Position numbers and translations under genes: made by a program | Part shown: positions 26,971 to 36,029 of the stretch, piece by piece | How positions within the stretch are numbered: the stretch's first letter is position 1 | Layout of the letters: every line of letters begins with the position of its first letter | NCBI RefSeq assembly: GCF_000383615.1 | Contig: NZ_KB911585.1 | Location: 220,939 to 284,938, forward strand | Direction: 5' to 3' | DNA length: 64,000 nucleotides | DNA from: Streptomyces canus 299MFChir4.1 | GTDB taxonomy: Bacteria > Actinomycetota > Actinomycetes > Streptomycetales > Streptomycetaceae | Notes under the pieces: model-generated | Seen by the model: only the letters and a program-made list of their open reading frames with translations | Databases searched by the model: none | What the model was told of the DNA's origin: nothing

Positions 26971-27422
26971 GGCTGCCTCCACTTCAGGACGCGGCGGGCC
27001 GCCGTGGACGCGAGCCACACCGCCGTGAGGGCCGCGATCAGGGTCGCGGCGAGATAGGCCAGGCCCGTGGCGGGCCGGCCGTGGTCGACGAGTTTCTGGA
27101 TGTCGACGGCGTACGTCGAGAAGGTGGTGAAGCCGCCGAGGACCCCGGTGCCGAAGAAGGGGCGGACCAGGCGGTGGGCGGCCCACACGTCGGTGATGAC
27201 GACCATGAACACGCCGATGACGGCACAGCCGACGACGTTGGTCCAGAAGGTCGCCCAGGGGAATCCGCCGGGCGGGGTGGGCCAGTGGAGGGAGAGCGCG
27301 TACCGGGCCGTCGCGCCCAGGGCGCCGCCGAGGGCGACCACCGAGACCACGGGCGCCTGGCCCTGCCAGAGGGACTGACGTGCGGGTCCGGCGGGGGCGC
27401 GCAGGCTCTCCGGGGCTGTCAT
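26967..27422 (-). CDS. crcB: Fluoride channel CrcB/Fluc, subunit 2
   Basis: A 151-residue second channel subunit with an N-terminal extension of ~25 residues. Motifs: [34 protein letters not shown] and [17 protein letters not shown]. It leads the operon crcB2-mini-ORF-DUF190-crcB1. The ATG at 27422 follows AGGAGA. No fluoride riboswitch could be recognised in the 167-bp upstream gap. Confidence 0.93.
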   Translation of the reverse strand: MTAPESLRAPAGPARQSLWQGQAPVVSVVALGGALGATARYALSLHWPTPPGGFPWATFWTNVVGCAVIGVFMVVITDVWAAHRLVRPFFGTGVLGGFTTFSTYAVDIQKLVDHGRPATGLAYLAATLIAALTAVWLASTAARRVLKWRQP

Positions 27423-27589
27423 GGTCGTGTCTCTCCTACTCGCCGGGGCCCGGGCACACGGGCGCGCTCCATCGCAAGTAGGGACCGTTGGCGGCGCCTT
27501 CGCCGCGGTTCGGGTACGGCGGGCCCCACCGCCGTGCCGCGAGGATGATCGCGACCGAGGACCAGCGTAACGCCGGGGTGTCGCCGGGG

Positions 27590-28552
27590 TCACTTCGCGG
27601 CGGGCGGCTCGCACAGCGCGATACCGCGCTCCCAGAGGCTGCCGAGGACCAGGTGGCCGGAGGCCTCGCAGACGCTGGTGACCATGCGGAAGCGGGACCG
27701 GTCGCGGGCGAGGTGGTGGACGACCTCGCCCGTGTCGTCCACGGCGAGGACGCCGATGCCTCCCGTGGGGCGGTAGGGGGCGTGCACGGCGACGCGGGCG
27801 GCGGCCCGGCGTACGGGCGGTGCGGCGCGGTGCAGCAGGTCGAGCGGGGGCACGCGGGGTCCGGCGAGGGAGACCCAGATCGGGCCGTCGGGTCCGCCGC
27901 GCCAGATGTTGTCGGGCATGCCGGGGAGGTTCTCGGCGAAGTGCTCGGCGCGTCCGGCCAGTGGTCCGTCGAGCCAGTAGCGGGTGAGCCGGCGAGCCCC
28001 GGTCTCGGCGACGACCAGGAAGGACTCGTCGCCGCTCGCGGCCACGCCGTTGGCGAACTGGAGCCCCTCCAGGAGGACTTCGGGGGTGTCGTCGCCGGGT
28101 GCCAGGCGCAGCAGGCGGCCGGTGCCGGTGTGTTCGACGATGTCGCCGATCCAGTGGTCCAGAGGGTAACGGCGGCTGGAGACGGTGAAGTACACGCTGC
28201 CGTCGGACAGCGCGACCACGTTGCTGGTGAACCGCAGCCGCTCCCCCTCGACCTCGTCGGCGACCACGCGCACGGTGCCGTCGGCGAGGTCGACGCCCAG
28301 CAGTCCGCGTTCCGCGTCGCACACCAACAGGGCGCCGTCCGGAAGGAGTTCGAGGCCGAGTGGCCTGCCGCCGGTCTCGGCGAGCACCTCGACACGGGCG
28401 GCACGGGGTTGCGTCAGTCCGTCGATGCGCAGGATGCGGCCGTCCGCCACGCCGGTGAGAACCCGCCCGCGGGCGTCGGCGACGACGTCCTCGGGACCGT
28501 GGCCGCCGATCGCGACGTAATGGCGGGGAATCAGTGCGGTGGGACGGTCCAT
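27590..28552 (-). CDS. SMP-30/strictosidine-synthase-like beta-propeller protein
   Basis: A 320-residue six-bladed propeller of the SMP-30/gluconolactonase/Str_synth superfamily. Visible blades include [35 protein letters not shown] and [20 protein letters not shown], which resembles the strictosidine synthase core. Likely a lactonase or hydrolase; substrate unknown. No signal peptide is seen. The small HTH gene ends 28 bp upstream on the same strand, so they may be co-transcribed. Confidence 0.83.
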   Translation of the reverse strand: MDRPTALIPRHYVAIGGHGPEDVVADARGRVLTGVADGRILRIDGLTQPRAARVEVLAETGGRPLGLELLPDGALLVCDAERGLLGVDLADGTVRVVADEVEGERLRFTSNVVALSDGSVYFTVSSRRYPLDHWIGDIVEHTGTGRLLRLAPGDDTPEVLLEGLQFANGVAASGDESFLVVAETGARRLTRYWLDGPLAGRAEHFAENLPGMPDNIWRGGPDGPIWVSLAGPRVPPLDLLHRAAPPVRRAAARVAVHAPYRPTGGIGVLAVDDTGEVVHHLARDRSRFRMVTSVCEASGHLVLGSLWERGIALCEPPAAK

Positions 28553-28580
28553 CGGGTGTCTGCCCTTCCGGTGCGGGTCG

Positions 28581-28868
28581 CTACCAGCCCTTTTCGAACA
28601 TGCGCGCCACCTCGGCGATGCGCATCTCGTCGCGACGGTAGTACGTGCGCCACCGGACCCTCCTGGTGCGCAGCAGGCCGATGTCCACGAGGAGGCCCAG
28701 GTGGGTCTCCGCGACCGAGCGGGGCACGCCGAGCTTGACCGCGACCGCGCGGGCGCTGACTCCGTCCCGGCCGGGGTCGCCGTAGCGCTGCGCCGGGAAG
28801 TGCGCGGCCGGGTCCTTCAGCCACTCCAGGATGTCCAGGCGCGTCTGGTTGGCCGGAGTCCTCAGCAT
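28581..28868 (-). CDS. Small ArsR-like winged-helix regulator
   Basis: A 95-residue DNA-binding protein: NQTRLDILEWLKDPAAHFPA, then the recognition region VSARAVAVKLGVPRSVAETH and the wing LLRTRRVRWRTYYRRDEMRI. This layout recurs in streptomycete HTH_20/ArsR-like regulators without metal-binding cysteines. The ATG at 28868 follows GGAGGGG. It may regulate itself and the adjacent propeller gene. Confidence 0.8.
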   Translation of the reverse strand: MLRTPANQTRLDILEWLKDPAAHFPAQRYGDPGRDGVSARAVAVKLGVPRSVAETHLGLLVDIGLLRTRRVRWRTYYRRDEMRIAEVARMFEKGW

Positions 28869-29072
28869 CTCGTCCCCTCCGCCCCTCCTTCTGCGTGTGT
28901 CCACTGTCCCGCAGGGGAAGCCGCCGTGTCCCGGAGTCTTTGAGCTTGTCCGAGATGGAACTCCTCGGCGGCGAAGGGCCGTTCGGCGCGTGCGGCGGCC
29001 AGGAGGGGGGCGCGCCCTCCCCGAGGGTTCGGGGCCGGGCGGGAGGTCGTGAAGGCGGTGTGGGAGTGGGGC

Positions 29073-29111
29073 CCCCTCCGCCCGCGGCTCGTGGTCTCGC
29101 GGGCGGAGGGG
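29073..29111 (-). terminator. Hairpin terminator after the GH42 gene
   Basis: A perfect 14-bp stem (CCCCTCCGCCCGCG at 29073-29086 with its complement at 29098-29111) and an 11-base loop, eight bases after the beta-galactosidase stop. The rest of 28869-29118 is GC-rich with no gene. Confidence 0.7.
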
Positions 29112-29118
29112 AGTCGGT

Positions 29119-31140
29119 TCAGCCGTCGAGTCGTACGACCCGGACGGCGCCGGCCGGGACGGCGAGTCGTCCCGCGGCACGTTCGCCGGTCAGCAGTTCG
29201 GTGCCCGCCGCGTCCAGGGGCACCTTGGCCTCCGACGCGGTGTGGTTGACCACGAAGACGTAGGAACCGGAGTCTCCGTTGCGTCGGACCACCTCGACGT
29301 CGTGGGGCAGGTCGGCGCGCGCGGGAAGCTGGGCGTCCTCGGCGGCCCAGCCGAGCAGCGCGTCGAGGCCCTGGGCGGCCAGGCGCGTGGAGACGTACCA
29401 GGCGGTGCCCTCGCCGTGGCGGTTCCGCGTGACGGCGGGGTGGCCGGCGGCCAGGCCGTCGGCGTACGTCCACACGGTCTCGGCAGCGCGCGGCACCACG
29501 AACTCGGTCCACACGTCACCGGTGAGCTCGGAGCCGTCGGGGCCGGTGATACGGACCGACTGGCCCGGCAGCAGTGGCGAGAACTCCTCCACGGTCAGGC
29601 CGAGGACGTCCCTGAGGGCGCCCGGGTACGCGCCCGCGTGGACGGCGTCGTGTTCGTCGACGATGCCCGAGAAGTACGACACGACGAGGGTGCCGCCCTG
29701 CTCGACGTACTCCTTGAGGTTGGTCCCCGCGGCCGCGGTCATCAGGTACAGCGCGGGCACGACGACAAGGGGATAAGCCGACAAGTCGGCTTCCGGACGG
29801 GCGAAGTCGACCGTGAGGTGGCGGTCGTAGAGGGCCTCGTAGAAGGCGTCGGCGCGCTCGCGCGCGTCATGGTCCTCGCTGGGACGCCAGTCGAGGTTCT
29901 GTGCCCACCACGAGTGCCAGTCCCACAGGACGGCCACGTCCGCCTGGGTGCGGGTGCCGCGGATCGTGCTCAACGAGTCCAGAGAGGCGCCCAGTTCGAC
30001 GACCTCGCGCCACACGCGTGTGTCGGTGCCGCCGTGCGGGACCATCGCCGAGTGGAACTTCTCGGCGCCGCGCCGGGACTGGCGCCACTGGAAGAACATG
30101 GCGCCCTCGGAGCCGCGGGCCACGTGCGCCAGGGAGTTGCGGGCCATCTGGCCCGGGGCCTTGGCGGGGTTGCGGGGCTGCCAGTTGACGCCCGAGGTGG
30201 AGTGCTCCAGCAGGATCCAGGGGGCGCCGCCCGCGACCGAGCGGGTGAGGTCGGCGGCCATGGCGAGGTTGACGTGGGTGCGGCGGCCGTCGGTGATGAG
30301 GTAGTGGTCGTTGGTGACGATGTCGACCTCGCGGCCCCAGGCCCAGTAGTCGACGGAGTCGCACTGGCTGAGCGCGGTCATGAAGTTGGTGGTGACCGGG
30401 ACGCCCGGGGAGAGCCGGTGCAGGATGTCCCGCTCCATGCGGAAGTTCTCGCGCATGGTGGCGTCGGCGAACCGCTTGTAGTCCAGCGCCTGGCCGGGGT
30501 TGCCGACGGTGGCGGCGGTGCGCGGCGGGTCGATCTGTTCGAGGCTCGTGTAGTGCTGGCCCCAGAAGGCGGTGCCCCAGACCTCGTTGACGCCGTCGAC
30601 ACCGCCGTACGTCGACCGGATCCAGCGGCGGAAGTGGGCGGCGCAGGAGTCGCAGTAGCAGGCGGAGACGGGGACGCCGTACTCGTTGTGCACGTGCCAC
30701 ATCGCGAGGGCCGGGTGGTCGGCGTAGCGCTCGGCAAGCCGGGTGGTGATGTTCGCGGCGGCCGCCCGGAAGGCGCTGTCGCTGTGGCAGATGGCGCCGC
30801 GCGAGCCGAACGCGAGACGGGTGCCGTCGGCCGTCACGGGCAGCGCGTCGGGGTGGGCGCGGTAGAACCAGGCGGGCGGGACGACCGTGGGCGTGCCGAG
30901 GTCGACGCGGACGCCGTTCTCGTGCAGCAGGCCGAGGATCCGGTCCAGCCAGCCGAAGTCGTACACGCCCGGTTCCGGCTCCAGGAGCGCCCAGGAGAAG
31001 ATCCCGACGCTGACCATGGTGACCCCGGCCTCGCGCATCAGCCGGACGTCCTCGTCCCAGACGCTCTCGGGCCACTGCTCCGGGTTGTAGTCCCCGCCGA
31101 AGGCAAGCCTGGTGAGGCCCCTGGGGGTGGTCTCCGGCAT
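29119..31140 (-). CDS. Beta-galactosidase, glycoside hydrolase family 42
   Basis: A 673-residue GH42 enzyme. The N-terminal (beta/alpha)8 barrel opens FGGDYNPEQWPESVWDEDV. The acid/base Glu is in WHVHNEYGVP (~residue 150), and the nucleophile Glu in ILLEHSTSGVNW (~residue 308). Zinc-binding cysteines appear as CYCDSC. A trimerisation domain and a C-terminal beta domain follow. No signal peptide, so it acts inside the cell on imported galactosides. The ATG at 31140 follows GGGAGA. It is divergent from a LacI regulator that probably represses it. Confidence 0.93.
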   Translation of the reverse strand: MPETTPRGLTRLAFGGDYNPEQWPESVWDEDVRLMREAGVTMVSVGIFSWALLEPEPGVYDFGWLDRILGLLHENGVRVDLGTPTVVPPAWFYRAHPDALPVTADGTRLAFGSRGAICHSDSAFRAAAANITTRLAERYADHPALAMWHVHNEYGVPVSACYCDSCAAHFRRWIRSTYGGVDGVNEVWGTAFWGQHYTSLEQIDPPRTAATVGNPGQALDYKRFADATMRENFRMERDILHRLSPGVPVTTNFMTALSQCDSVDYWAWGREVDIVTNDHYLITDGRRTHVNLAMAADLTRSVAGGAPWILLEHSTSGVNWQPRNPAKAPGQMARNSLAHVARGSEGAMFFQWRQSRRGAEKFHSAMVPHGGTDTRVWREVVELGASLDSLSTIRGTRTQADVAVLWDWHSWWAQNLDWRPSEDHDARERADAFYEALYDRHLTVDFARPEADLSAYPLVVVPALYLMTAAAGTNLKEYVEQGGTLVVSYFSGIVDEHDAVHAGAYPGALRDVLGLTVEEFSPLLPGQSVRITGPDGSELTGDVWTEFVVPRAAETVWTYADGLAAGHPAVTRNRHGEGTAWYVSTRLAAQGLDALLGWAAEDAQLPARADLPHDVEVVRRNGDSGSYVFVVNHTASEAKVPLDAAGTELLTGERAAGRLAVPAGAVRVVRLDG

Positions 31141-31230
31141 GGGTCTCTCCCGTTTCGATTCGTTGGGAACGTGCACACACGACTCCAGAAGCGTGCGGCC
31201 CAAGATAACCGCACATAGGTGACCCTTGCC

Positions 31231-31250
31231 AAGTGCCTTTCCTGACACTT
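31231..31250. promoter_or_regulatory. Putative LacI-family operator in the divergent GH42/lacI region
   Basis: AAGTGCCTTTCCTGACACTT is an imperfect 20-bp dyad with half-site AAGTGNC, lying 90 bp upstream of the GH42 start and 95 bp upstream of lacI. Assignment is inference from position and symmetry. Confidence 0.4.
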
Positions 31251-31332
31251 TTCTGTGCACGATCCCAGCCCGTTCGCCTTCCCGGCCGGCCGTCCCGCCG
31301 TACGAGCACCCTTTCCCGGCCCCCGAGGGCCT

Positions 31333-31338
31333 TAGAGT
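31333..31338 (+). promoter_or_regulatory. -10 element of a leaderless lacI transcript
   Basis: TAGAGT lies seven bases before the ATG at 31346, and no Shine-Dalgarno precedes that ATG. The geometry predicts transcription beginning at or next to the start codon. Confidence 0.45.
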
Positions 31339-31345
31339 CTTGACC

Positions 31346-32371
31346 ATGAACAATGCGGGGGCCCGGCGCAGACCGCCGACGATCCACGACGTGGCCCGCG
31401 AGGCCGGGGTCTCGCGGGGCACCGTCTCGCGTGTGCTCAACGGCGGACACTACGTCAGCCCTCCCGCCCTGGAGGCGGTCAACGCCGCCATCCGCAAGAC
31501 GGGGTACGTCGTCAACCGGCACGCCCGCTCACTGATCACCGGCCGCTCCGACTCGGTCGGCTTCCTGCTCACGGAACCCCAGGAGCGGTTCTTCGAGGAC
31601 CCCAACTTCAACGTGCTGCTGCGCGGCTGCACCCAGGCGCTGGCCGCGCACGACATCCCGCTGCTACTGATGCTGGCCGGGACCGAGGACGAGCGGCGCC
31701 GGATCAAGCGGTTCATCACGGCGGGCCACCTCGACGGCGTCCTGCTGGTGACCAGCCACTCCGCCGACCCGGTGGCCGAGGAACTGCACAAGGCGGGCGT
31801 GCCCGTCGTCCAGTGCGGCAAGCCCATGAGGTCCGGCTCGAAGGTGAGTTACGTGGCCGCGGACGACCGCGACGGCGCCCGTGACATGGTGCGCCATCTG
31901 CTGTCCCGGGGCCGCCGCCGGATCGGCATCGTGACCGGCCCGCTGGACTCGCCCGGCGGCGTCGACCGTCTCGCCGGGTACAAGGAAGTGCTGACGGAGG
32001 CGGGTCTCGAGATCGACGAGCGGCTCGTCGTCTCCGGCGACTACAGCCGGGCCGCCGGAGAGGCGGGCACCGAACGGCTGCTGGCCCAGGCCCCCGACCT
32101 GGACGCCGTGTTCGTCGCCTCCGACCTGATGGCGCTCGGCGCCCTGACGGCACTGCGCCGGGCGGACCGCCGGATCCCGGAGGACGTGGCCGTGGGCGGC
32201 TTCGACGACTCCATCGCGGCGACGGAGGCCACCCCCACCCTCACCACGATCCGCCAGCCCTACGACCGCATCAGCGCCGAGATGGTCCGGCTGCTGCTGG
32301 CCCAGCTGGGCGGCGAGGAACCGGCGGCGGTGATCCTGCCCACGGAGCTGGTACGACGCGAGTCGACCTGA
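31346..32371 (+). CDS. LacI-family transcriptional regulator
   Basis: A 341-residue repressor. The N-terminal HTH and hinge read PTIHDVAREAGVSRGTVSRV and LNGGHYVSPPALEAVNAAIR. The periplasmic-binding-protein-like sensor follows, with VASDLMALGALTALR and VGGFDDSIAATEATPTLTT near the end. Divergent from the GH42 beta-galactosidase, its probable target, with a galactoside-type inducer expected. The ATG at 31346 was chosen because the HTH begins directly after it. Confidence 0.92.
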   Translation: MNNAGARRRPPTIHDVAREAGVSRGTVSRVLNGGHYVSPPALEAVNAAIRKTGYVVNRHARSLITGRSDSVGFLLTEPQERFFEDPNFNVLLRGCTQALAAHDIPLLLMLAGTEDERRRIKRFITAGHLDGVLLVTSHSADPVAEELHKAGVPVVQCGKPMRSGSKVSYVAADDRDGARDMVRHLLSRGRRRIGIVTGPLDSPGGVDRLAGYKEVLTEAGLEIDERLVVSGDYSRAAGEAGTERLLAQAPDLDAVFVASDLMALGALTALRRADRRIPEDVAVGGFDDSIAATEATPTLTTIRQPYDRISAEMVRLLLAQLGGEEPAAVILPTELVRREST

Positions 32372-32928
32372 GCCGGGTCTCAGGACGGCCGGTGGCCCGC
32401 ACTACGAACGCCCGGTCACGGCCGCGCGTTCACACTGCTCGGCGGTCCGGGCAGCGGCGCTGGCAATCAGCCGACCAGCAAGGGGGCGTGGCGTGCGCGG
32501 CGGGGACCGCCTCGTAACCGTGGTCGGCGCGGTAGCCCTGCTCGGAGCGGTCCGGAGACTGCGCGCGGGCGTCCACGCCCACGAAGTCGACGTCTCCCTC
32601 GCGCGCGTGCCGTTGCCATCACCCGCTCGCCGGAGCCGAGGTACGCGGCTCGACTTCGGTCGGGGGCATGGTGCCGGGCGGCGGCTCGATGTCGACACCT
32701 GACCGAGCGAACACGAGGGAGCGCTGGGGCGTCGGGGCTCTCGCGGAGCGCTTCGGGCCGGCACCGCACGTGCGGCGGGCCTCGCCAGATGCCCCCTGTC
32801 CCACCTCCCCCGCGGACCGTCCCCCTCGCCGTGACCGATCAGGATCGGAGAAGCGCGACTCCCCTCCCCGGGCCTAGCGTGAAACCACCGACACGGAACG
32901 TCGGGGACACCACTCGAAGGAGCACACC
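32372..32928. other. Intergenic region without a convincing gene
   Basis: 557 bp. Open frames on both strands lack family resemblance and Shine-Dalgarno sites, although codon-like bias suggests possible decayed coding sequence. The last 20 bases contain AAGGAG for the VOC gene. Confidence 0.5.
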
Positions 32929-33279
32929 ATGACTGCCGGCCTCAAGACGATCATCTACCCCGTCAAGGACCTGGCCGCGGCGAAGGCCCTGTTCAGCGCA
33001 CTGCTGGGGGTGGAGCCGTATGCGGACGAGCCGTACTACGTAGGGTTCAAGGACGCGGGGCAGGACGTCGGGCTCGACCCGAACGGACACTCCAGGGGCA
33101 TGACCGGCCCGGTGCCCTACTGGCACGTCGACGACATCCGCGCCACGCTCGCGGCCCTGGTGGCGGCCGGGGCGGAGACCCTGCAGGACGTCCAGGACGT
33201 CGGCGGCGGCAAGCTGATCGCCTTCGTCAAGGACGCGGACGGCAACCTGGTGGGGATCACGCAGGATCCGCAGGCCTGA
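32929..33279 (+). CDS. VOC-superfamily (glyoxalase/bleomycin-resistance-like) protein
   Basis: A 116-residue protein with two beta-alpha-beta-beta-beta halves: LKTIIYPVKDLAAAKALFSA, YYVGFKDAGQDVGLDPNG, PYWHVDDIRATLAALVAAGA and FVKDADGNLVGITQDP. Small VOC proteins include dioxygenases, epimerases and antibiotic-binding proteins; none can be assigned. AAGGAG is located nine bases before the ATG. The MarR gene follows 64 bp later on the same strand. Confidence 0.87.
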   Translation: MTAGLKTIIYPVKDLAAAKALFSALLGVEPYADEPYYVGFKDAGQDVGLDPNGHSRGMTGPVPYWHVDDIRATLAALVAAGAETLQDVQDVGGGKLIAFVKDADGNLVGITQDPQA

Positions 33280-33286
33280 CCCTTAC

Positions 33287-33314
33287 TTGCATACGCACTA
33301 GTTGCACAGGCAAC
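33287..33314. promoter_or_regulatory. Tandem TTGCAYASGCA elements, likely MarR operator
   Basis: TTGCATACGCA (33287-33297) and TTGCACAGGCA (33302-33312) are two related elements 15 bases apart. The second lies in a perfect GTTGC-ACAG-GCAAC dyad (33301-33314). They sit 30-57 bp upstream of the MarR start, where autoregulatory MarR operators are usually found. Confidence 0.5.
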
Positions 33315-33343
33315 AATGTCCGGATCGGTGTTACCGTGCATGT

Positions 33344-33733
33344 ATGGCGGTGAACACGGTCGGGACCGGCCTGGAGGAGCGGTGGCGGGACATCCTGTCG
33401 GTGCACGCGCGCACGATGTGCGAGATCGACCGCGTGCTGCACCCGCACGGGCTGGGCGCGAGCGATTTCGAGGTCCTCGACATCCTCGCCACCGAGTCGC
33501 CCCGGGAGGGTGACCAGTGCCGGGTGCAGAACCTCGTCGGCCGGGTGCATCTCAGCCAGAGCGCGCTGTCCCGCCTGATCGGCCGCCTGGAGAAGGACGG
33601 CCTCGTGGAGCGGTCCATGTGCGTGGAGGACCGGCGCGGCGTCTGGGTGTCCCTCACCCGCAAGGGCCGTGACCTGCACTCCGAGGTCCTGCCGATCCAG
33701 CGCGAGGTTTTGGCGAAGATGCTCGACGGCTAG
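33344..33733 (+). CDS. MarR-family transcriptional regulator
   Basis: A 129-residue winged-helix dimer: LHPHGLGASDFEVLDILATE, recognition region VGRVHLSQSALSRLIGRLEK and wing ERSMCVEDRRGVWVSLTRKG. Single cysteines (CEID, QCRV, MCVED) could allow redox sensing, which is speculation. TACCGT at 33332-33337 ends six bases before the ATG and no ribosome site is present, suggesting a leaderless message. Likely controls itself and perhaps the VOC gene. Confidence 0.88.
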   Translation: MAVNTVGTGLEERWRDILSVHARTMCEIDRVLHPHGLGASDFEVLDILATESPREGDQCRVQNLVGRVHLSQSALSRLIGRLEKDGLVERSMCVEDRRGVWVSLTRKGRDLHSEVLPIQREVLAKMLDG

Positions 33734-34192
33734 GGACGGCCAGGGGCGGCGACGAACTCTCGCTGGAGGAGGCGCACGGTCAGGTCGGCCTGCGCACTCT
33801 GCGGGAAGCTTTCCTCAGGCATGTCGGCCATGTCGGCATGTCGCCCATGGCGTCTGGGCCGGTTAGCGCGGCGGTGCCGGGAGCGCTTCGGGGAGTCTCC
33901 CTCGCGGACACTGCGCGCCGCGTGAGCCGTCCTGCCCGCCGATCCGCCTCGCTTCGCGGACATGCGCCACGCATTCCGGAGCGACGGCCTGCCGGACCGG
34001 TCCTATGGTCGGGTCACGGCGATCGCACGCGCGCCGGGGATGAGCAGGGTCGGCGCCGCTCATCTCCGTTTTCGCAGGCGAGAACCAAGGTGCGGCAGCG
34101 GGAGCAGGTCGCACCCTCTGCGGGCCCGGCCGCTCCCCCGCCGTCGCACGTGCTGGCCGGGCCCCACCGTGTGAGGCCGGCAGTGGTCGGCC
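33734..34192. other. Intergenic region without a convincing gene
   Basis: 459 bp between the convergent marR and SseB-like genes. GC-rich; no family match, no clear Shine-Dalgarno and no strong terminator recognised. Confidence 0.5.
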
Positions 34193-34582
34193 CTACGGCC
34201 TCGCCAGCAGCGTGCGCACGCCCTCCGACGTGAGCGTCAGCGGGTGCGTGGAACTGGCGTCGATCGAGAGCGAGAGATCGCCGTCCGGCCACTGCGCGGC
34301 GAGCGCGCCCAGCGGCACCAGACGATAGCGGGAGACGAAGGGAAGCAGTTCGGCCATCTCCGTCTCCGAGGTGAAGACGGGCACCACGGGTGCGCCGTCC
34401 TGCTGCTCCAGCACCGGCAGCGCCACGGTCGTGTCCTCGTCCGCGGCGTCGTCGGGCACCGGAATGAGCACCTCACTGGTCGCGAGCGTGTCCAGCGCCG
34501 TCGTGTCCTCGGTGTTCTGCGTCAGCGCGTCCAGCGCCCGCTGAGCCGGTGTGGCGTTGTGGTCGTTGGCGGGTGTGTCCAT
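34193..34582 (-). CDS. SseB-like N-terminal-domain protein
   Basis: A 129-residue acidic protein with the SseB-type core: TSEVLIPVPDD, ALPVLEQQDGAPVVPVFTSE, EMAELLPFVSRYRLVPLGAL and LSIDASSTHPLTLTSEGV. These domains are widespread in streptomycetes, often in duplicates; the function is unknown. The ATG at 34582 has GGGGA upstream. Stands alone between convergent and same-strand neighbours. Confidence 0.8.
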   Translation of the reverse strand: MDTPANDHNATPAQRALDALTQNTEDTTALDTLATSEVLIPVPDDAADEDTTVALPVLEQQDGAPVVPVFTSETEMAELLPFVSRYRLVPLGALAAQWPDGDLSLSIDASSTHPLTLTSEGVRTLLARP

Positions 34583-34691
34583 GGCAGATCCCCTGGTAGC
34601 GGCGGTCGTGCGGCCCCGCCCGCGGGCATGATCGCCCAGGGCGCGGTCCTGCTCGCGTACCCGAGCGTGCGGAGAGCATGCGTGCGGGACG

Positions 34692-35933
34692 TCAGGGAAT
34701 CAGCGCGATGTGCTCCGAGGGCAGACCGAGGGTGTCGCATCCGACCCGGCGCAGGAGCGGCTCGTACATGCCGGGTCCGACATGGGTCCAGTACGTGGCC
34801 GCGTCCCGGAAGTAGCGCTGCATCCGTTCGCCGTCGCGCGCGTGGCGGGAGCCGGCCGTGCGGAACAGGATGCCCTGGAGGACGTCCCAGGCCATGCGTC
34901 CGGCGTTGAGGAACGTCAGGGCGAGCCGGTTGTCCACGGCCGTGGTGAAGGGCGCCTCTCCGCTCACGTTGCGGCGGCAGGCTTCCATCCAGTCCTCGGC
35001 GGTCTGCCTGAGGGCCGCCTCGGCCAGGTGGATCATGCCGAGGGCCTCGCCGAGGTGGCGCTGGTAGTCGTGCAGGTCGGCGCGGGTGCGGTCGGGTTCC
35101 AGGAGCAGGGGGCGGGCGGCGACGATCCGGGCGTACTCGTCGGCGGCGGCGTACGCGATGCCGATCATGACGGCGGCCAGCTCGCCGTGGAAGAAGCTGG
35201 GCGCGCGGCCCGCGTACATCGGGTTGCCGTGCAGCTTGGAGCCGGCGCTGCCGCCCTCCACCGGCAGGTCCAGCAGGCTCGTCTCGCGCGTGAAGTGGAC
35301 GGGGATCCGGGCCTCTTCCATGCGGATGCTGTTGGATCCGGTGCCGCGCAGGCCGAGGACGCCGCGCCAGTCGTCGAGGACCGTCCACACCGGGCGCGGG
35401 GCGACGAACAGAACGGCCGGACCGGGAGGGTCGCCCGGCTTTTCGGGGGCGCGCAGGGTCTGGCCGACGTAGTGCGTGGACCAGGGAGCGCCCGAGGAGT
35501 ACGGCCAGGTGCCGTCGAGGACGATGTGGTCGGGGCCGTCGGGCCGTGCGACGCCGACGGGGGCGACCGTGGAGGCGGCCCGGAAGTCGCCGCCGGGGGC
35601 GAAGAGTTCGTCCTGCGCCTTCTCGTCGAAGACCGTGCAGACCTGGAGCACATGGGCGGCGGTCAGGGACAGGGCCCAGCCGGTGGAGGGGCAGCCGCGG
35701 GCGATCTCGACGACCACGCGGTAGAAGACGGGCAGGCCGAACTCGTGGCCGCCGTAGCGGCGCGGCTGGAGGATCCGGTAGAAACCGGCGCTCAGGAAGT
35801 CGTCGTGGGTGTCCTCGGAATAGTGCGTGAGCCGCTCGGTCTCCGCCTGGCGTGCGAGGAGCGCGGGCCTCAGGGCCGCGGCCCGTTCGATGATCTCCCG
35901 CTCGGTGAGACCGGGTTCGAAAACCGCTGTCAC
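34692..35933 (-). CDS. Acyl-CoA-dehydrogenase-fold flavin monooxygenase (HpaB/DszC type)
   Basis: A 413-residue flavin-dependent oxygenase of the type-2 acyl-CoA dehydrogenase group. The N-terminal helical part is RAAALRPALLARQAETERLT, then GFYRILQPRRYGGHEFGLPV. The beta domain holds YSSGAPWSTHYVG and WRGVLGLRGTGSNSIRMEEA, where LRGTGS is the typical active-site loop. Such enzymes take reduced FMN/FAD from a separate reductase, which is not seen nearby. The GTG at 35933 is preferred because AGGAGG sits six bases upstream. It lies 96 bp after an isochorismatase gene. Confidence 0.84.
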   Translation of the reverse strand: MTAVFEPGLTEREIIERAAALRPALLARQAETERLTHYSEDTHDDFLSAGFYRILQPRRYGGHEFGLPVFYRVVVEIARGCPSTGWALSLTAAHVLQVCTVFDEKAQDELFAPGGDFRAASTVAPVGVARPDGPDHIVLDGTWPYSSGAPWSTHYVGQTLRAPEKPGDPPGPAVLFVAPRPVWTVLDDWRGVLGLRGTGSNSIRMEEARIPVHFTRETSLLDLPVEGGSAGSKLHGNPMYAGRAPSFFHGELAAVMIGIAYAAADEYARIVAARPLLLEPDRTRADLHDYQRHLGEALGMIHLAEAALRQTAEDWMEACRRNVSGEAPFTTAVDNRLALTFLNAGRMAWDVLQGILFRTAGSRHARDGERMQRYFRDAATYWTHVGPGMYEPLLRRVGCDTLGLPSEHIALIP

Positions 35934-36029
35934 GATGCCTCCTGACGTGTGGGGCCGTCCGTGCTGCGCTACCGGCGATTCAACACGGCCGGGCGCCGCA
36001 CGGTACCGACCGGATATCGCCAAGTGCCG

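Noticed and set aside
27423..27589. Fluoride riboswitch upstream of the crcB operon.
   Set aside because: I could not find the conserved crcB-RNA pseudoknot segments; the stretch is GC-rich without the expected order of motifs.
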